A stretch of 64,000 nucleotides of DNA from Neelides folsomi (Eukaryota; Arthropoda; Collembola; Neelipleona; Neelidae), in the NCBI GenBank assembly GCA_034687125.1, contig JAQGBZ010000279.1, positions 20,239-84,238 on the forward strand, given 5' to 3'. Below the pieces are notes generated by a model that had not been told where the DNA came from, did not search any database, and saw only the letters and a list, made by a program, of their open reading frames with translations. Positions 45,245-58,000 of the stretch are shown piece by piece. Positions within the stretch are counted from its first letter, which is position 1. Every line of letters begins with the position of its first letter. Position numbers and translations under genes: made by a program.

Positions 45245-47760
45245 GAGACGGTTAAAGTTCCATAAACCGAGTTAGCCATCCCATTAGAAAACTGGATGCG
45301 GGAGGGAGAAAGTTTCCAGAATGATCTCATAAATATTTAGAGATCACGCTAACCCTCCTTTCCTTCAAACTTTAGTAGCCATCCGTGAGAGGAACCTCAT
45401 TTTCACCAGCAACCTACAGACGCTCACAAGCCTCCTTATATGCTATTCAATAATTCGATTATCCTCCAAAATTATTACTATACAATTTCGAACCAATCCC
45501 ATTATAAACATAAGAGTTTGCTCAAAACCTCAAGGCCTCCGTTGGCCTCTCCGCTGCCCAATAGTATTATTATATCGAGAATTCAGGATGATATCTTGGA
45601 TTGTGAGTAAAATCTGAAATTTAGAAATTCAAACAAACAGCCATGATTGCTATTTGTATAATATTAATTGTTATATCTACAGATAGTATATTTTGTACTT
45701 TATAATAACAAATACTAAACCTACAAGAGTGGGATGATTTATATGATAGTAAATTTAACGATATTTATTGTCAATGTTTATGTTCATGCTTCTTAACAGA
45801 TAAAATTATTTCTTGCTCAAACTTTAAACCTTTTAATATGCCAATGATAGATTTTTATATTTTATGATATTTTATTTTATATATTTTATATTTTTCACTT
45901 ACTCATTTCGCTAAAAAAGATTCCAATTCAGCAATACTAAATTTAAGTCCTCATTTATCAATTTATCGCAGCTCAACAATCTTACCAAGACAAAACAAAA
46001 TAATTTCCATATTATCTCGATTTACTTAGGTATTGTGCGAAACTTTTCATGTGTTATCTAAAGTTGTTTTTATTTCATTTATGGCTCTATAGCTCTATAA
46101 TTTAAATGTGGTTATGTGTATGCATATTAGTATAATGTAATGAACAGTGTAGAAATAAAAATGTGTTAACGTGAGCAGTTATGAATGAACATGCATATTT
46201 ATTTACTCAAGGATTAAATGAAGATTGATCTTACTAAACAAGTAGGTTTTTCCCATTGGCCCACTTGGCTAGTCGAATTTAATAAATAAGCTAAGATTCA
46301 TGAGAGTTAAAAAGAATGGGGGGAGTCTCTTAATTACTAACACTAGGAAAATAAAAGTTTTGGGGGGCAAAGTTCCGTCCAGTCTCGAGTTTCACTTTTA
46401 AGTACCTCCATAATAAAATTAAATTTCTATTCAAAGAAGCCCTTATCCTCATCGGCCTTCCGTGTTAATGGAATCGTGTGAATGATAAGACCTCGCAACT
46501 CTCCTCCTTTTAATGAAATCCACCTACTAAAAGAGACGCGAGAGGAGAAAAGTTTACACACGGAGAAATATGAGAAACCCTTTAACTGAAATATATTTGA
46601 CTTAAAATATTCTCGATTCGAAACTTTAATTAAGACTCTAGCTTAATAGCATTTATTTATATATTTAAAAAATATTGATCATGGGATCTTAAGATATCCA
46701 ATTCAATTCATTATGTTCGGTTATCTTATAATTTGTAATTCTTATACAGATATATTAACTTATAATATATCTGTATAGTGACATGAATATACATTTAAAT
46801 ACATAAATATACACAGACACAAGCATACATAACTTTAATTTTCGGATTCTTCGGTTAACATAATTACTCCGGATAGATAATTAATAATTAAAAATCCTCA
46901 ATAGTATATGGTATAGTATAGGCCTCAAAATTCCTTTCAATATCTCACGCCCTCCGTGGCCTTACCTAACAACACCGAGTACCTACCTATGTATAATGTG
47001 CATAAATATAAAGATTAAAATTTGCTAATGAAAAACACAATTACATGAACGAGGATAAATAAATATTTATTAAAGATGGCACAATCAGTACATATCTCCA
47101 TGATGAGAGCATTTATGTATTTGTATGGAAGTAACATGGAAGTAATCAATTAAAATAAATTAATAAATTTTAAGCTTTTTACGCCGAGGAAAAAATATTA
47201 CTGGTCGGATGTAGATTAACAAAATGCAATGCGATCAGATATTAATACATGTAATTACAGATCTTGCACCAGTATGTATGAAGATCTTGTCAATTGTCTG
47301 AGAAACATATATTTAAATTATATACATACATACACATATTATATGTATTAAAGTAAAAAATATTATGTAGGATATGTATTAAAGCTTAATTTTCCTATGT
47401 AATTAAGCCTGTACATACAGAACCTACATACTTAGTAGTTATACCTAGTAAAAAATTTAGCTCTCAATAAACATACATATTAAATATTGTATATTGTCCC
47501 ATATGTTCTGAAAATAAAAATGCTATAAGCGATTATGTTTCACTATTAATATTATTCCATCTCAAACGAAAAAAGCAAATATCCAAGTATAATAGTATTG
47601 CAAATTGGCATCATATTTCATGTATGTTTTTGCATAAAATTAGTTAAACTTCGACCCACTTCTGATATTTTATCAATATTTTATCATAAATGTTTATGTA
47701 AATTTATTTACTATAGGTGTCAAATTATTGTTAGACTATAAATTATTTTTGGCATTGTCA
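45245..47760. other. Long AT-rich stretch
   Basis: From about 45600 to 47760 the DNA is AT-rich, with TACATACATACACATA-type runs near 47325 and a perfect hairpin at 46743. No open frame worth calling. Confidence 0.6.
46743..46777. repeat. Perfect 15-bp hairpin with 5-nt loop
   Basis: TATACAGATATATTA (46743-46757) and its exact reverse complement (46763-46777) flank ACTTA. It sits in AT-rich DNA. Confidence 0.85.
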
Positions 47761-47804
47761 CATTCAAGAGATTTAATATTATGATCTCAATATGTGCAAG
47801 AGGT

Positions 47805-48077
47805 TCATTGACGAATAGTTTGTTGAGCTCTGAAAGGATGATTGAAGGACTTTGCTCCCTCTATAACAGAGAAACAGTAAGATGGGTGTTTGGAATTTTG
47901 GGAAAAGAGAAAGTTGGTAGATGGCTTTCTCCGAGTTTTTGGCTCAACCCGGACCCGGGTTTTGTTCTTTATGTATGCATGTATTGTGGGTAGATTTGGA
48001 GAAATTGGAGGATTTTGTGAGTTTTGATTCTCGCACTTCCTCCTTCCCCACTCTTCCATTATGAATTCGGGCCACAT
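47805..48077 (-). CDS. Coding-like segment behind a strong 3' splice site
   Basis: A long pyrimidine tract (TTTTTTCTTTCTTTTATTCAAG) ends exactly at 48078 on the minus strand. The frame then reads MWPEFIMEEWGRRKCENQNS and continues 90 codons to a TGA. If real it is a spliced exon. The product is polar, rich in N, P and K, and unrecognised. An opposed plus frame at 47781-47993 is also open, so the strand is not certain. Confidence 0.25.
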   Translation of the reverse strand: MWPEFIMEEWGRRKCENQNSQNPPISPNLPTIHAYIKNKTRVRVEPKTRRKPSTNFLFSQNSKHPSYCFSVIEGAKSFNHPFRAQQTIRQ

Positions 48078-48129
48078 CTTGAATAAAAGAAAGAAAAAAT
48101 GTTAATCCGAGCTGCACGCTTCCACATAA

Positions 48130-48405
48130 TCATTCTCCCGACATGATTTGATAACACAGATGAATGAACAGCATGTTAATCTGCGTTAAATCCCTGACAT
48201 CGTCGGGGTGCTCCTGGGCCTGGAACTGTGGCTCATTTGAAAGGGGGGTCTCCCCTCCGATAATGTCAACATGAGTTGTGGGCTTCCTTTCTTTGTTTGA
48301 GTTGACTTGAGAGAGAGCGGAAGGAACTTTGGTCGTTTGAGGCACAGGGTGAGCCACAAAGGCCGGTCCAAACGGCCCAAATCCATTCCAAACTAATGTC
48401 CCCAC
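48130..48405 (-). CDS. Coding-like segment upstream of the previous one
   Basis: 91 open codons on the minus strand with balanced codon use, containing HVDIIGGETPLSNEPQFQAQ and EHPDDVRDLTQINMLFI, ending in TGA. There is no ATG near its start, so it would need a 3' splice site; CGCTCTCTCTCAAG near 48310 is one possibility. It may belong to the same gene as 47805-48077, but no donor of matching phase was found. Confidence 0.25.
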   Translation of the reverse strand: MGTLVWNGFGPFGPAFVAHPVPQTTKVPSALSQVNSNKERKPTTHVDIIGGETPLSNEPQFQAQEHPDDVRDLTQINMLFIHLCYQIMSGE

Positions 48406-51400
48406 ACGCGGTCTTTTATGTCAGCTGTCAATGGTCATTTAAAGGTTTTCCTAAATGAAGGAGGTTCGGAACTGTACAATAAACCGCCTTTGATTCGGGG
48501 CCAAATCATCCTTCATCTCTGGAGAAAGAAACGCTGAATAAAAACCGAGGTTTCTTTCCCAAATATCCGCTCAAGCCCTCGTACAAACCTCATGGCTTTG
48601 AGGTTAAATCTCCGTTTCATTCTCAAGAGAAATGTTTCATTTCCTCTTACGAGAGAAGGAGATGAATCTATAGGGTTAATTCTCCTAGAAATGCGGAGAT
48701 TAAGTGGGATAAGATGAAGGGCTGATTCTCCGACGGAGAGTGAGAGAAATTTAATTCAACTCACTTGAGCAGCATTTCCCATTTACGAGCCTTGGACTAT
48801 GATAATAATGTTTCAACTCGCTCTCTGCAATTTCCTCCAAACAACTTCCACACTTTTAATAATAATAATGAAATGCTCATGCGATTAAATATTAAAAAAA
48901 TCAACTTAATTTCTCCGCTCTGGAATGAAGGGAATATTTTGTTGCCAAGATCAACTTTTCCCTCGTTAGCTTGTTTTAATTAACAAAAAGCGGGAAAAGT
49001 GATTTTAATAAACTAAATGGTTTCTTCCTTCATTGAACTTCCGTCTCCATCCATCTCCTTTGACTACTCATTTAACGGTGGAGATAATTAACTTGGGAAT
49101 TGAGCGAGCTCTGAGAAGGATTCCCATCTGGGAGTCATTTGGAGGCCCCGTTTGGATAATATGATTCTCTTCCTATACTCATACACTTCATCCTCACCGG
49201 CCTCCTTCAAATGTAGATTTAAAAGAGGAATTACATCTCAATAGGAAATGTTGACAATGAAGGGTGATATCTTCCTTGAGTTCCTTTCAGGACATGACCT
49301 TCCCTCGAACTTCATTCCTCTTCGGCTCCTCAGGAGGAGAATTCATCAACCTGTCACTCCAATTCCTTCCACTCAACAAAAGAGAAGATGAAATACATTT
49401 CGGGTTTCAAACGGACAAATACTTTTCTTTTACTTTTACCAGTTCTCCATGTGATTATATCCCTCAGGTCCAGGTCATACATTATACATATGATCATATG
49501 ATCATATGATCTGCATTATATGATCTGCTAATAATAATATTGCAATATGTAAAATTCTAACCTCATAGTAAGTATACATTATATGTACATATATATGTAT
49601 GTCATATAAATTTTGAGAACTGTTTATTCTTCATAAATCTTTGTAGTTACAGATATTGTTTTTTTGAATTTTTCTTCATAAATATATCATCCTCATCTCT
49701 TCATTACTATGCATTTTTTTGTATAGTATACTATGCAATAAGCTTACATATAGTAAACAATTGAAATGATTATTGTACATAAGTATGAGAGAAAACTTAT
49801 TGTAATCCAAAAGTTGAAACAATGCAGAAAGGAATTTTTGCTCATCCTGGATGAGGAAGAAATGTAAGTTATATTATAAGTATGCGAGGTCGTGTGAGGT
49901 TGAAGGAGTTGATTAAATATTGTCTTGAGTGTCTCTTGAAAGTCTCATTGGAGAAGCAAATGGAAGGATTTTCATTACGCTCTTTCGTATATCTGGGCTG
50001 AAGAAAGTTTGAGAGCTCCGGGAATTTCTTCTTCCTTCCTCCCCCGAACAAACAAAAGTATGCACTTTAGTTAATTTATCTTCTTCCTCTGAATTATTAT
50101 TCCCACAACGAATTGAATCTAAAAAAAGGATCACCTTTTCTATACAACCACTTATATATCAAATGCATATCTTTTGATATAAACACTCCAAATTTACGAC
50201 CGTCTTATCGTTAGTTCTTATTGCCAAATACAAGTAAGTATAAATATACCAAAAAACCAAAATACATATAACTCTGACTTTTATAACATTATGATGCCCA
50301 AGTCAGAATAAAATAAATTTTTATTCATAAATACTACAAGCTATGTTAAATATATGTAATATTATTATTTATTTTATTGCCGTATGAAATTTGATTATTT
50401 AAAAGTATTTTTCAACAATTTAAATAAGCTCATTGCGAGAGCAAACTCAAAAAATATTTTTCCTAATTGAATGCTAGACTAGGAAATTGTTGTTGTTGTC
50501 GTCTGAAGGAGATGTGAAAGTAATCCTATGTAAATTTAATAGTTTGTATTCTTTCTCCAGGTCACAAAGTGGATTCCAGACAACTCCCGAAAGAAACTTG
50601 AGAACTCTTCATTCTTTTTCAATCTGTTTTTTATTTGTGTAGGCACTTTTCTGTATTCTCGTATTCTGCAGGGAATCCCATCATCTTGAGCCCGAAAGAA
50701 GCCCTATGCATTAAGAGAAAATAGGAGAGCTGTGGGGAATATATAGAGACCCCAGTTTATATGAAACCTTTGATCTCTTTCAATTATCTCGAACCATTCA
50801 AACGAAATCCTTTGTTATGAAGAATTATGCAACATGCCCTTACTTTACATGGTAATTAGAAAGCGTCTCCTCCTTTTTCGGTCGAAGTATAAATATAGGC
50901 TACATATACCTTTGCCTTCATTTTTCAATCAACTGTTCTTTGTCTTGGACTTAAAGAGTAATAAGCAGGTAGAGGAAAAGTTGAGGATAAGAACTTTGAA
51001 TGTTTCATGCTCACTATCTTGAAAACCATTCACGTCCTTGTTAACCTCTTTAAACCCTATAGTTTATACACTCTCTCGAATCTGCATGAATAAGCAACAA
51101 CGCACATGTTTGACATTACACACTCACCTACTTATAACCTCCTGGTTAATGACCAATCCTCTTCTTCTTATTACAATGTTCCAGTAAAATGTTCCAATCT
51201 CAAAACTTTCGATGATAGCACGCCTTCTACTTAAAATCACACACTATCACACTATACAAGGTGAGTATGGAAGTAAATGGATTATTGTTTGGGAGGAAAC
51301 ATCAACTAGATGAATTACCGAGATAAGGATTAATTTTTGCTTTTAGGTAATTAATTTTCCAGAGCAACAAGCTAACTGCGAAGAGGGCAGGATATGAAAG

Positions 51401-51579
51401 GACAAGGGCCGATGGAAAGTAATTAATTTTAAATGAAGATTTAACATCCTATTTTAACCCCTTTGTAATTCATGAATTTTATTAATAAATAAACCATTTA
51501 ATACCTTCCCAAATAAAGTGATGAAGAAATATTCAAAGGTAAATGTTATTCTTATTATTTTGAACGCATGTTGCACCAA
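48406..51579. other. Unassigned DNA, no recognised gene
   Basis: Mixed to 49480, then AT-rich to about 50450, then mixed. The frame 49264-49509 plus is open but unrecognised. An 8-bp palindromic tandem lies at 49487. Confidence 0.5.
49487..49510. repeat. Three tandem copies of CATATGAT
   Basis: CATATGAT repeated three times, creating nested CATATG and GATC palindromes. A related TATATGATCTGC follows at 49518. Confidence 0.85.
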
Positions 51580-52595
51580 TTAATGGAAATTATGATAATT
51601 CTCCATTATTTATTGAAATTTCAAAAGGTAAAGGTATTTGAAGATTGGACCAAATGAATTCATTTAAAAAATATATATAATAATTATCTTAATCGATATT
51701 TCGTTTAATGACAAATTCGAGAATTGGCGCAAGTTTTGCTAAACGATAAAATTAATTAGGATTTGAATCATATTACAATTTTTATTGATATTCGCAACCA
51801 ATCGATATGATTTTTATGATATTATCTTTTATTTAATTTTTGGGTCCCACTCTCCGGACCCGCCACAGCATTAATAGTGTTTAATGCATTGGCATAAACC
51901 ATACACATTTAAGACCATGTGTATTGTACCCACCATATTTATTTATAGTAGGTAGTACTTTTACGTCGACATTTTATTCAGTACCGAGTGGATCTGATTT
52001 GAATGATGGAACCCTTCTTCTTCATCTAATTCTCATCACTTTTATTGAACATGGCTTTCAGCTTAATCTTAATAATACAAAGCTCTCCTTCTCCTTTCAA
52101 CCCTCACCTGGACACTGAATGGTAAGAGCCTGGGTCCTTTAAGATCTTTTGCATTCATATGTCCATTAGAGATCATTGGTAGTTTGTTAAAATCGAATTC
52201 ATTAAATTAGTTATAAAACGGGATCTCAATTGGTTAAATAGAAGAAGGGGGAGTTCAAAATGATCGGTTCTGAATTTGTGACTGGCCGATTGAATATCTA
52301 TGATTTTTCATTACTTCTCTAAAAGTTCTCTGTTAACTAACTAGTTTGTCTTTTGATTATTTTCATCTCCATTTACAAATTGAGATTAATTTTAACTAAT
52401 AGGGCCCGAAAGATATTAATGGCATCCTCTTTCTTACGTTCATTGGTGGCAAATTATTAAAAATTGTCAAAGTACAACAATTTGGTCATTTCCGATGATA
52501 AGATCCCTCATTCTAAATAAAAATTGATAATGAATAATATTCATTCGGACTTTAACTTAGGTCAAAATAATTAAATAATAAAATTCAACGATGCC
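51580..52595 (-). repeat. Dispersed repeat, copy B
   Basis: Inverted relative of 42800-43320. Block 51580-51712 matches copy A 43195-43320 and block 52247-52595 matches copy A 42800-43145. Between the blocks copy B has about 534 bp (51713-52246) where copy A has about 49 bp, so one gained an insert or the other lost a segment. The extra part contains CCGGACCCGCCACAGC and has no clear terminal repeat. Confidence 0.8.
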
Positions 52596-52616
52596 CTGAT
52601 TCGTAATGTAATATAG

Positions 52617-52739
52617 GAAGAATGGATCAAGAAGAAGCGGATCAAATTGACTGCGATTAAACCAATTGAATTGGGGGCGATGATGCAAGTCGTTATGGCA
52701 GATGGGGAAATTGTTGAAGATTCCGAACGACATCGATAA
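52617..52739 (+). CDS. Orphan terminal exon candidate (40 codons)
   Basis: Directly after a possible 3' splice site (GTAATATAG, ending 52616) a plus frame reads EEWIKKKRIKLTAIKPIELG then AMMQVVMADGEIVEDSERHR and TAA. Only this frame is open throughout on the plus strand. The segment is visibly GC-richer than the very AT-rich DNA on both sides and looks like the end of a conserved protein, but I cannot name the family. It abuts copy B of the dispersed repeat. It could be the last exon of a gene whose other exons lie outside or unseen, or a captured gene fragment. Confidence 0.35.
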   Translation, partial: EEWIKKKRIKLTAIKPIELGAMMQVVMADGEIVEDSERHR

Positions 52740-54776
52740 AAATCAATATTTAAGGTAATTGACGAACAAGTATTTAAAATTTAATTATTTGATTTGCCAT
52801 CAACAACCAACAACCCTTTGCAAAATTATTTGAGGTCAAGGGTAATTTTTTTAATCCTTTGTAAATCGAGATTCATAAACAGCTTTGAGGATTTTTTCTA
52901 AATTAAATCTAATTCTAAATATTTAAATTGTCAATTGGTTCATGTTATATCAATCATATTTTAGTATGATTGTGTTTAAAAGAATTATTTCTAGCCATTT
53001 ATGAGATGAGACGAAGAATATTTAGGTAGGTAGGTAGAGATATGTATAGATGCAGGTGGTTGACTCATATTTCAATCATAATAGGTGGAATTTGTGAAAT
53101 GGGGTTCTCCTCAAGTAGAGAACTTTGATAATCGGCCATTGACGATGCAAACCACGAAATATGGCTTCGAACCTCCTTGACAAAAGAATTAGTAGGAAAG
53201 GGTCACAACTTGTGCCACACTTCCACATCTGCCCCCCCCCCATTGAGCTTATAAAACATTTTCAAAATTCCCACATTCGTCTTTAAGTTCTTTTAAAACT
53301 TTCCCCCTTTGGAGTGGAAGTTGGGTATGAATTGACTCGAGGTTTGAATTAAAGTGGTTGTTATCTTCCAGGGAGCGGTCGAGGGGAGGAGAAGACGAAT
53401 GGAGAATAATTGAGAAAGTGATTGAGGAGGGAGATTGAAAATGGGCAGGGCGGGGGATTAAGATGACCGGATTGACTGTTCAGTGATTTGTAAGGGCCGA
53501 GATGCGATAGTGATAATGGGAGTTTTCCCTATTCACCTCTCGAGTGGCGGGCAGAGAAAGGGGAAAATTGTTTCGAAATAAATCGGGTGGCTTTGGGAAA
53601 GTGAAGTCAATTTCCCCTCCATTTTTCCACTCTTGAAAGAATGTCTTGAAGTGGATTTGGAGTGAAGGTCTGGACAGCCCGCCAGCTCCTGATTTTCTCC
53701 TTGTCCCGCTCCCGCTTCCCCGACCGGCGACCATAAAAACCTCGTTTAAATTCCGAGTCGGTGTTTGTCTCTGCATGTTTGTCCCAATTGTGCGGTGGAA
53801 TTATGGGTTTTCTCCTCCTCTTAAACACACCAGTCGCGACCATAATGGCCTCATTGTCCTCACAGCTCCACTCGAGGAGAATGGACGGAATGGTGGATCA
53901 TAACTCCCTTGGACCATTTTTCCTGTCATCCGCCGTCCCCCGTCCTCCACCTCAAGACAGATATCTTCTTCATACCAAGAACAAACTCCTACCTGCCCCG
54001 TCGCATCCACATTTCTCATTCCCTAAATTACTCCGGCCAGAGACTCAATTCATTTCCTCAAAGAAACCCGACCGAGTCAGCAAAACCCAAGAAGCCCCTC
54101 ATTTCAATCCCTTAAAATCTTTATTGAACTCATTTCCCTCACTGCGGGGGGACCAAAGAACCAGAGCCCTTTGAGCTTCCCTTTCCTAATGGACTCCAAA
54201 CATCATAAAGGAAAAAACCCTTGGATTAAACCCTTCTCTTGACAAATTCACACCTTCATAAATACAACATGTAATTTAATTTTGAATTACTTTTATAATT
54301 TTATAGTTTTATTAAAAATTCTCAACTCGATGTACAATTTTAATTCTTACAATAATCCAAAAATCTCTACATTTTTCTACTATTAAATTCAAACTTCAAA
54401 GATCAAATATTTGAAATATATTTATATACATGTATTAGCTATTACAAAATTATTTTTATGCATTACTATACAATATGTATTTATTAACAACTTTGTCTTA
54501 AAATGTTAATATAATAATAATTTCCATCCTTATGCAAATATTCATGTGTTGTTAAAATAAAAAGTATATTATTATTTTCATTTATGAAATATTATTTAAA
54601 ATACCAACATTGGGGATTGCATAATGGAATTTGATTCATTGAGGTAAATCATTTGATATAAAAATAGTGACATTAATTAGAGTAATAATATTTTCCATTG
54701 TGTTGGAAATAAGTAAATTTCCTCGTAGTGAAATTGTGAATAATAAAGTTGGAGTTGTGCGAGGGGAGCTGAGTGG
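52740..54776. other. Unassigned DNA, no recognised gene
   Basis: AT-rich to 53020 with a (TAGG)n run near 53022-53038 and C10 at 53232-53241. The plus frame 53761-54174 (137 codons) is open and unrecognised, with overlapping frames on the other strand. 54260-54720 is AT-rich. Confidence 0.45.
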
Positions 54777-54966
54777 TTGGTTCCTCTTGAAAGAAGAGTG
54801 GTTGGGTGGGATTTGGTGAAAAGCGGAGAGAGGAGCGGTGTGAGGTTCAGTTCTCTCCGACCTTCTCACCAGCCCAGACATCCCAATTTTGCTAACAAAA
54901 CTCTCCACTTCTTTCTTCACCTGTCCGCGGTGTTGAGATTCCTCAGGAGTTGGTTGGAAGAAGGAG

Positions 54967-55044
54967 GTAAGTTTTTTCCTCTTCACGTGACTGAAGGCCA
55001 TCAATCACGGGTTTGTGAATCGTGTGTTCTTTTCCACCTGCCAG
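54967..55044 (+). other. Candidate 78-nt intron
   Basis: A strong 5' site (AAGGAG|GTAAGTTTTTTCC) and a good 3' site (TTCTTTTCCACCTGCCAG|GAC) lie 78 nt apart on the plus strand. The following 45-nt segment (55045-55089) ends at AGAG|GTAATG, another donor. Two reading frames stay open across the join. No protein family is recognised, so this may be coincidence. Confidence 0.3.
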
Positions 55045-55089
55045 GACGATCTACGAGTTTTTCTCATCATCATCTCCAGTTCCTCAGAG

Positions 55090-58000
55090 GTAATGTACAC
55101 TCTCACTTAAACTAAAAACTTTATTGTTCCCTCCCTTATGATTCTCCCCTGTCCTCACGGCGGCCGTATCACTGGCCAATTTTACAGTTTTCCATATCAA
55201 CCCCCTTCCAATTTCCCTTCGTGGAAGGAGAAAGGAAAATTTTCAATTTATCGGAACATCGATTCGTTCCTGAGAGTCCCGAGGAAAACAAAAGATGTTC
55301 AAACACGAGTCTCCTCCGCCAACTGGTCTGGTGGAGGAGCTGTGTGTTGGGAGTGAGGGAAGGAGCATTGAATTGGGAATAAATGGTAACCATTTTTATG
55401 TAATGGTTATTGCATGGTTTATGGCCACTGTTTCGGGATATTATTACATCTCAATGAAGCCATTGCATGCTCTTTCTCAACATGTATGATGATGACATTG
55501 ATGATAAAAAGATGAATGGACAAGGAACCGATGAATCGCCTTCGCATTATACGGACATTTAACTCGTGCTGTATAAACATCAACAGGGCTATATTGCTCC
55601 ATTTTCCTCAAATATCAGACATAATATGGTTATTTAATATATAGGGATATTTTCGCATTTATTACTTTTATATAAAAACCATTACATTCACCTCGTTCCA
55701 TTCGGTATATTCCCAGTACATTTGCACCCATTTCAAATGGGATTGTATTTTATATTATGCCTCTGAATATAACACATATTATCTTCATTGTCTTCCCCAA
55801 AGGGTGAAAAGATGGCACAAGTAAAAAAGGAAAGAGAAATATCAAAAAGGGGGGGAAATAATGATCCTCGTCTCCTCACTAAACATTATTGCATTGTCCA
55901 AATACCAAAATAGATTGATTCTAACTTCTATGAGAAAATTTTTCACATTCTTTCCTAAATGTGCAAGTGAGAGGGGAGAGAGAAAAGTAAACAGAGTTCA
56001 CAGTCGTATATATTATCTGTCATAGCTCCGGCCTTAAAACCCCCGTACCTTTTTAATAAATATAGGAACAAAAGTCATTTATTTAATTTTTCCAACCCTA
56101 TTCCCTATAAAGAGATCGATATAGTAAGTTAGGTATGTAAGAATAACATTCTCTCAACTTTTTCTATTGTGTGCTATAGGTTATCTTATACATATAATTA
56201 TTTTATAAATCCCGCATTGTATGTAATTTAAAATCAAACGTGGAGATCTGTTCATTTTTAAGAAAGATGAAGGAAAAAATCAGGACAATTGGTCATATCG
56301 AAAAGTATAAAGTTTAAAACTTGAGTTTTAAACGACCCTTTCTCCCATTTTCTTATTTAATCTCGCTCTTAGCTCTCATTCCATGTCCCTCGTCTCCCCT
56401 CATAAATCAAAAAATGACAAATGAAGGAAAGGAGAGAAAGGGAGAATTAGGAACTTTGGACTGGAGGGACCTTCCAAACCAAACAAACCCTAATGGCCTC
56501 CCCTCGCACTTCCCTCTTTTCCAAAGACGGAGAGATATTACTTTTTAAACATTGGGAAACCCCAACGTCTCATTTCCCATTAAAAGAAAATATCGAATTA
56601 TTAATTACATCACTTTGCCTCATTCCACGACATTCCTTAATCGTTAAAAGAAAAATGTCAACAGTCAAAGTTTTTTTATTCGAATGTCCTATTTTTGAAA
56701 GTATGAATTCAATTCATTTTCTTTAAAAACTCTTCAAGCATTCCATATCCCTAACTTTCCTACTTTTTACCTAATTTACATGAGTTTAAGAAAAGTTGGG
56801 AAAATGTTCAAAAGCGTTTCGTAAAATGTGCAGTAATGCGGATATTTCATCTCATACATGCAACCAATGCTGCTACAAAAACCTATTTATGATAACTGTT
56901 CTCGGACAAAGCATTATTATAATTATAATATACAACGAACTACATAATGTATGTACAAATTCATAGGATCATTCAAACATCAGTACTTAAGCACATACTA
57001 TAGTACAAATAATTTTAATGTAGTATTATATTATTAATTATTTGTACTACTATAGTATACGTATTAGACTGAATTCCGATGTTCATTTTAATAGTGAAAA
57101 TTATGATTTGCGATAAAGATGTTTTTAACTCAATTATATAAAAAATTGAAGTGATCGCAATTTTGTATAATGAGTAAAAGTCTTGTCATCAAATTTTTTC
57201 TTAATGAAAGAAGTCGGGAAAAAGTAGTTTGAACAGTTGGTTGGTGAAAGTTTGTTCAATGCGTATCTTTGTGTCTAATGATATTGAAAAAGTTTACAGT
57301 TGAGGAATCTCCACCTCAAAGACAAGGTTAATTAGAGTAAGATGAAGGAGATGAGTGGAGTGAAGAGGGAACAACTTTTTCCACGTTGTAAACTCGAAAA
57401 AGTAGATTTACTCTTTGAGAGTTATTATCCGAGGTTATCGAAGCGGACTCCCTTCCTCACGCTCTCATGAGGAGATGAATAGGAGGAGAAAAATGGGGAG
57501 GATAAATATTTCAGAGCATTCAGGACTTTCCCTCCCCGAAGAACGGAGGAAGGTGACGGCGAGGTCGATTGAGGCTCTTCAACTCCTCACGTTCGCTCAT
57601 CCTCCTCCTTCAACGACTCAATCAAACTCGGAGCTCAAAAGTCCGTTAAAATTCACCAGCCTGATTTTAAATTTATGTCCTACTCGAGTGGTTCGGTCGT
57701 CCTAAGGGCCCCAAATGCCAGTCCTCAGCCCACTCCCAGGAACACATGTTATTCCATTAAACCCCGCCTTGTAAATGATGTACGAGAGGATGGTGGGGGG
57801 ATTGTCTGTCCCCGCGGTTTTGACGGATCTTTCCCTCCTCCGTCCGCCGCAACTCCCAAGAACATTTCAACAAATGTGGGAAAATAATTTATAGTTGTGT
57901 GAGAATCCAGAAGTGGAGACCACAGCTGGTTATGAAAGGCCCTATCGACCTGATTTCTCTTCAAGTCACACTCAATTCCGCATTTATGCTTCCTAAGGAT

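Noticed and set aside
53232-53241. Run of ten C
   Set aside because: A plain homopolymer, possibly a sequencing-sensitive site, with no further structure.
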